Shown piece after piece: positions 6,146 through 6,755 of a stretch of DNA of 6,755 bases (position 1 is the first letter of the stretch; every line of letters starts with the position of its first letter). Made by a program: the position numbers and the translations under genes. The DNA is from Pseudomonadota bacterium (GTDB taxonomy: Bacteria > Pseudomonadota > Gammaproteobacteria > Burkholderiales > Burkholderiaceae_C), in the NCBI GenBank assembly GCA_023410975.1, contig JAEYPG010000176.1, positions 1 through 6,755 on the forward strand, read 5' to 3'. The notes beneath the pieces are model-generated. The model worked only from the letters and a program-made list of their open reading frames with translations. It ran no database searches and was not told the DNA's origin.

Positions 6146-6568
6146 GTGGAGGTCTTGACCTACGACGACCCCACGCTCACCGAGCTGGATCACGTTCGCC
6201 TTGCGCGCCTCGTGCGCAGTAGGAGCCCGCACGACGGACCGCGGTCCGAGGGCCCCATCGACGCCATGCTCGACACCGCGCAGCTGGTGTCTTCACGCGA
6301 AGTGGCGCCGGACATGGTGACGATGTACTCGTACGTCGAACTGACGGACGACGCCACTGGCCGAAGGTACCGCCTGACCGTCTGCTATCCGTCGGATGCC
6401 GACCCGCAGGCGGGCTTCGTCTCGGCGCTGTCTCCAGTCGGCGCGGCCGTGCTCGGCTTGCGTGTCGGTGACTTCGCACGTTGGCGCCTGCCCAACGGCA
6501 AGGAGGCTGCGGCCCGGGTGACCGCGCTGCTCGTCCAGCCCGAGGCCTGCGGCGACTACACGTCGTAG
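6146..6568 (+). CDS. rnk: Rnk-like GreA/GreB-family protein (nucleoside diphosphate kinase regulator)
   Basis: The 140-residue product, with GTG 6146 as start, matches Rnk in size (E. coli Rnk is 136 residues) and design. A short N-terminal helical arm (LTYDDPTLTELDHVRLARLV, about residues 4-23) precedes the FKBP-like domain shared with GreA/GreB. Visible marks are DMVTM (56-60), YPSDAD, SPVGAAVLGLRVGD (96-109), LPNG (115-118) and the terminal QPEACGDY (131-138); the family ends QPEAAGDY. Family members bind RNA polymerase, and Rnk was first described as affecting nucleoside diphosphate kinase levels. The arm is shorter than in GreA, so transcript-cleavage activity is not expected. A strong ribosome binding site and a structured leader precede it; a probable universal stress protein gene follows. 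The gene looks intact. Confidence 0.88.
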   Translation: MEVLTYDDPTLTELDHVRLARLVRSRSPHDGPRSEGPIDAMLDTAQLVSSREVAPDMVTMYSYVELTDDATGRRYRLTVCYPSDADPQAGFVSALSPVGAAVLGLRVGDFARWRLPNGKEAAARVTALLVQPEACGDYTS

Positions 6569-6593
6569 CGCCACCCCCTTGCGCGCTGCGTGA

Positions 6594-6612
6594 CGCTGCC
6601 CGTCGGGCGGCG
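6594..6612 (+). terminator. Candidate hairpin after the rnk-like gene
   Basis: CGCTGCCCG (6594-6602) and CGGGCGGCG (6604-6612) can pair over their length with one wobble, leaving a tight loop. It lies 26 bases after the rnk-like stop, but no T-run follows, so intrinsic termination is uncertain. Confidence 0.35.
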
Positions 6613-6627
6613 ATGGGCACGTACATC

Positions 6628-6653
6628 AGATCGGCATGCGAGGCATGCCATCT
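6628..6653 (+). promoter_or_regulatory. Hairpin just upstream of the stress-protein ribosome binding site
   Basis: GGCATGC (6633-6639) and GCATGCC (6643-6649) form a perfect stem around GAG; AGAT (6628-6631) and ATCT (6650-6653) extend it past one bulged C. It ends eight bases before the GGAGG ribosome binding site (6661-6665), a position suited to affecting initiation, mRNA stability or protein binding. The function is inferred. Confidence 0.45.
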
Positions 6654-6671
6654 CACCATCGGAGGAATGCA

Positions 6672-6755
6672 ATGACTCGGTTCACATCCATCCTTGTGGC
6701 CATGAACTTCGCCTCGCGCCACGCGGTGCGCCGGGCGGCCTCGATCGCCGCCCAG
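6672..6755 (+). CDS. Probable universal stress protein (UspA family), N-terminal 28 codons
   Basis: ATG 6672 follows GGAGG by six bases and opens a frame to the window's right edge. The visible residues contain FTSILVAMNFASRHAVRRAA, resembling the first strand and helix of UspA-type proteins (ILVAxDxS followed by an alanine-rich helix). The family aspartate after VAM, which normally helps bind the nucleotide, appears here as asparagine. Universal stress proteins support survival under starvation, low oxygen or other stress; many bind ATP through a later glycine-rich motif that is outside the window. The ATG at 6667 is excluded because it meets TGA after two codons. With only 28 codons visible, the family call is moderate. 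Confidence 0.6.
   Translation, partial: MTRFTSILVAMNFASRHAVRRAASIAAQ

Noticed and set aside
5872..6222. Plus-strand 116-codon frame overlapping the rnk-like gene start
   Set aside because: It is alanine/arginine-rich with no family marks and would run through the rnk-like ribosome binding site in the wrong frame.
1..6755. CRISPR array, tRNA or rRNA genes
   Set aside because: No regularly spaced direct repeats and no cloverleaf or ribosomal RNA signature were noticed on either strand by eye.

Overview
This is a GC-rich proteobacterial accessory segment. The families present and the codon use suggest a betaproteobacterium, perhaps Burkholderiales or a relative, but no rRNA or other marker gene fixes the taxon. 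It reads as one large intact gene set among small toxin-antitoxin (TA) genes and insertion-sequence (IS) debris.

Left part (1-1519): the window opens inside an IS5-family element. Its transposase N-terminus is on the minus strand and one outer end lies near position 123. Next comes an AT-rich promoter/operator region, then a complete overlapping brnT-brnA type II TA operon (227-818). After it are a short unrecognised ORF (865-1020) and a hicB-type antitoxin gene broken by a frameshift (1024-1436) with no visible hicA partner.

Middle (1523-5053): one long gene encodes a SWIM zinc finger joined to a SNF2-family ATPase, about 1176 residues. All the helicase motifs checked are intact. Its last ~20 codons differ in composition from the rest of the gene.

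Right part (5054-6755): just behind the helicase gene is a minus-strand relic of an ISKra4-family transposase. It keeps only the N-terminal part and carries a one-base frameshift. About 450 bases without a convincing gene follow (5694-6145), including a strong 12-bp inverted repeat. Then come an rnk-like gene of the GreA/GreB C-terminal fold (6146-6568) and the first 28 codons of a probable universal stress protein gene (from 6672), each with a good ribosome binding site.

Functionally, brnTA is the only co-transcribed module that can be argued strongly. The helicase seems to stand alone. The rnk-like and stress-protein genes point the same way and may respond to related conditions, but are separated by about 100 bases holding two hairpins. 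I did not find a convincing undescribed multi-gene system. The points most worth checking are the SWIM-SNF2 fusion, its odd 3' tail, and the structured leaders of the rnk-like and stress-protein genes.
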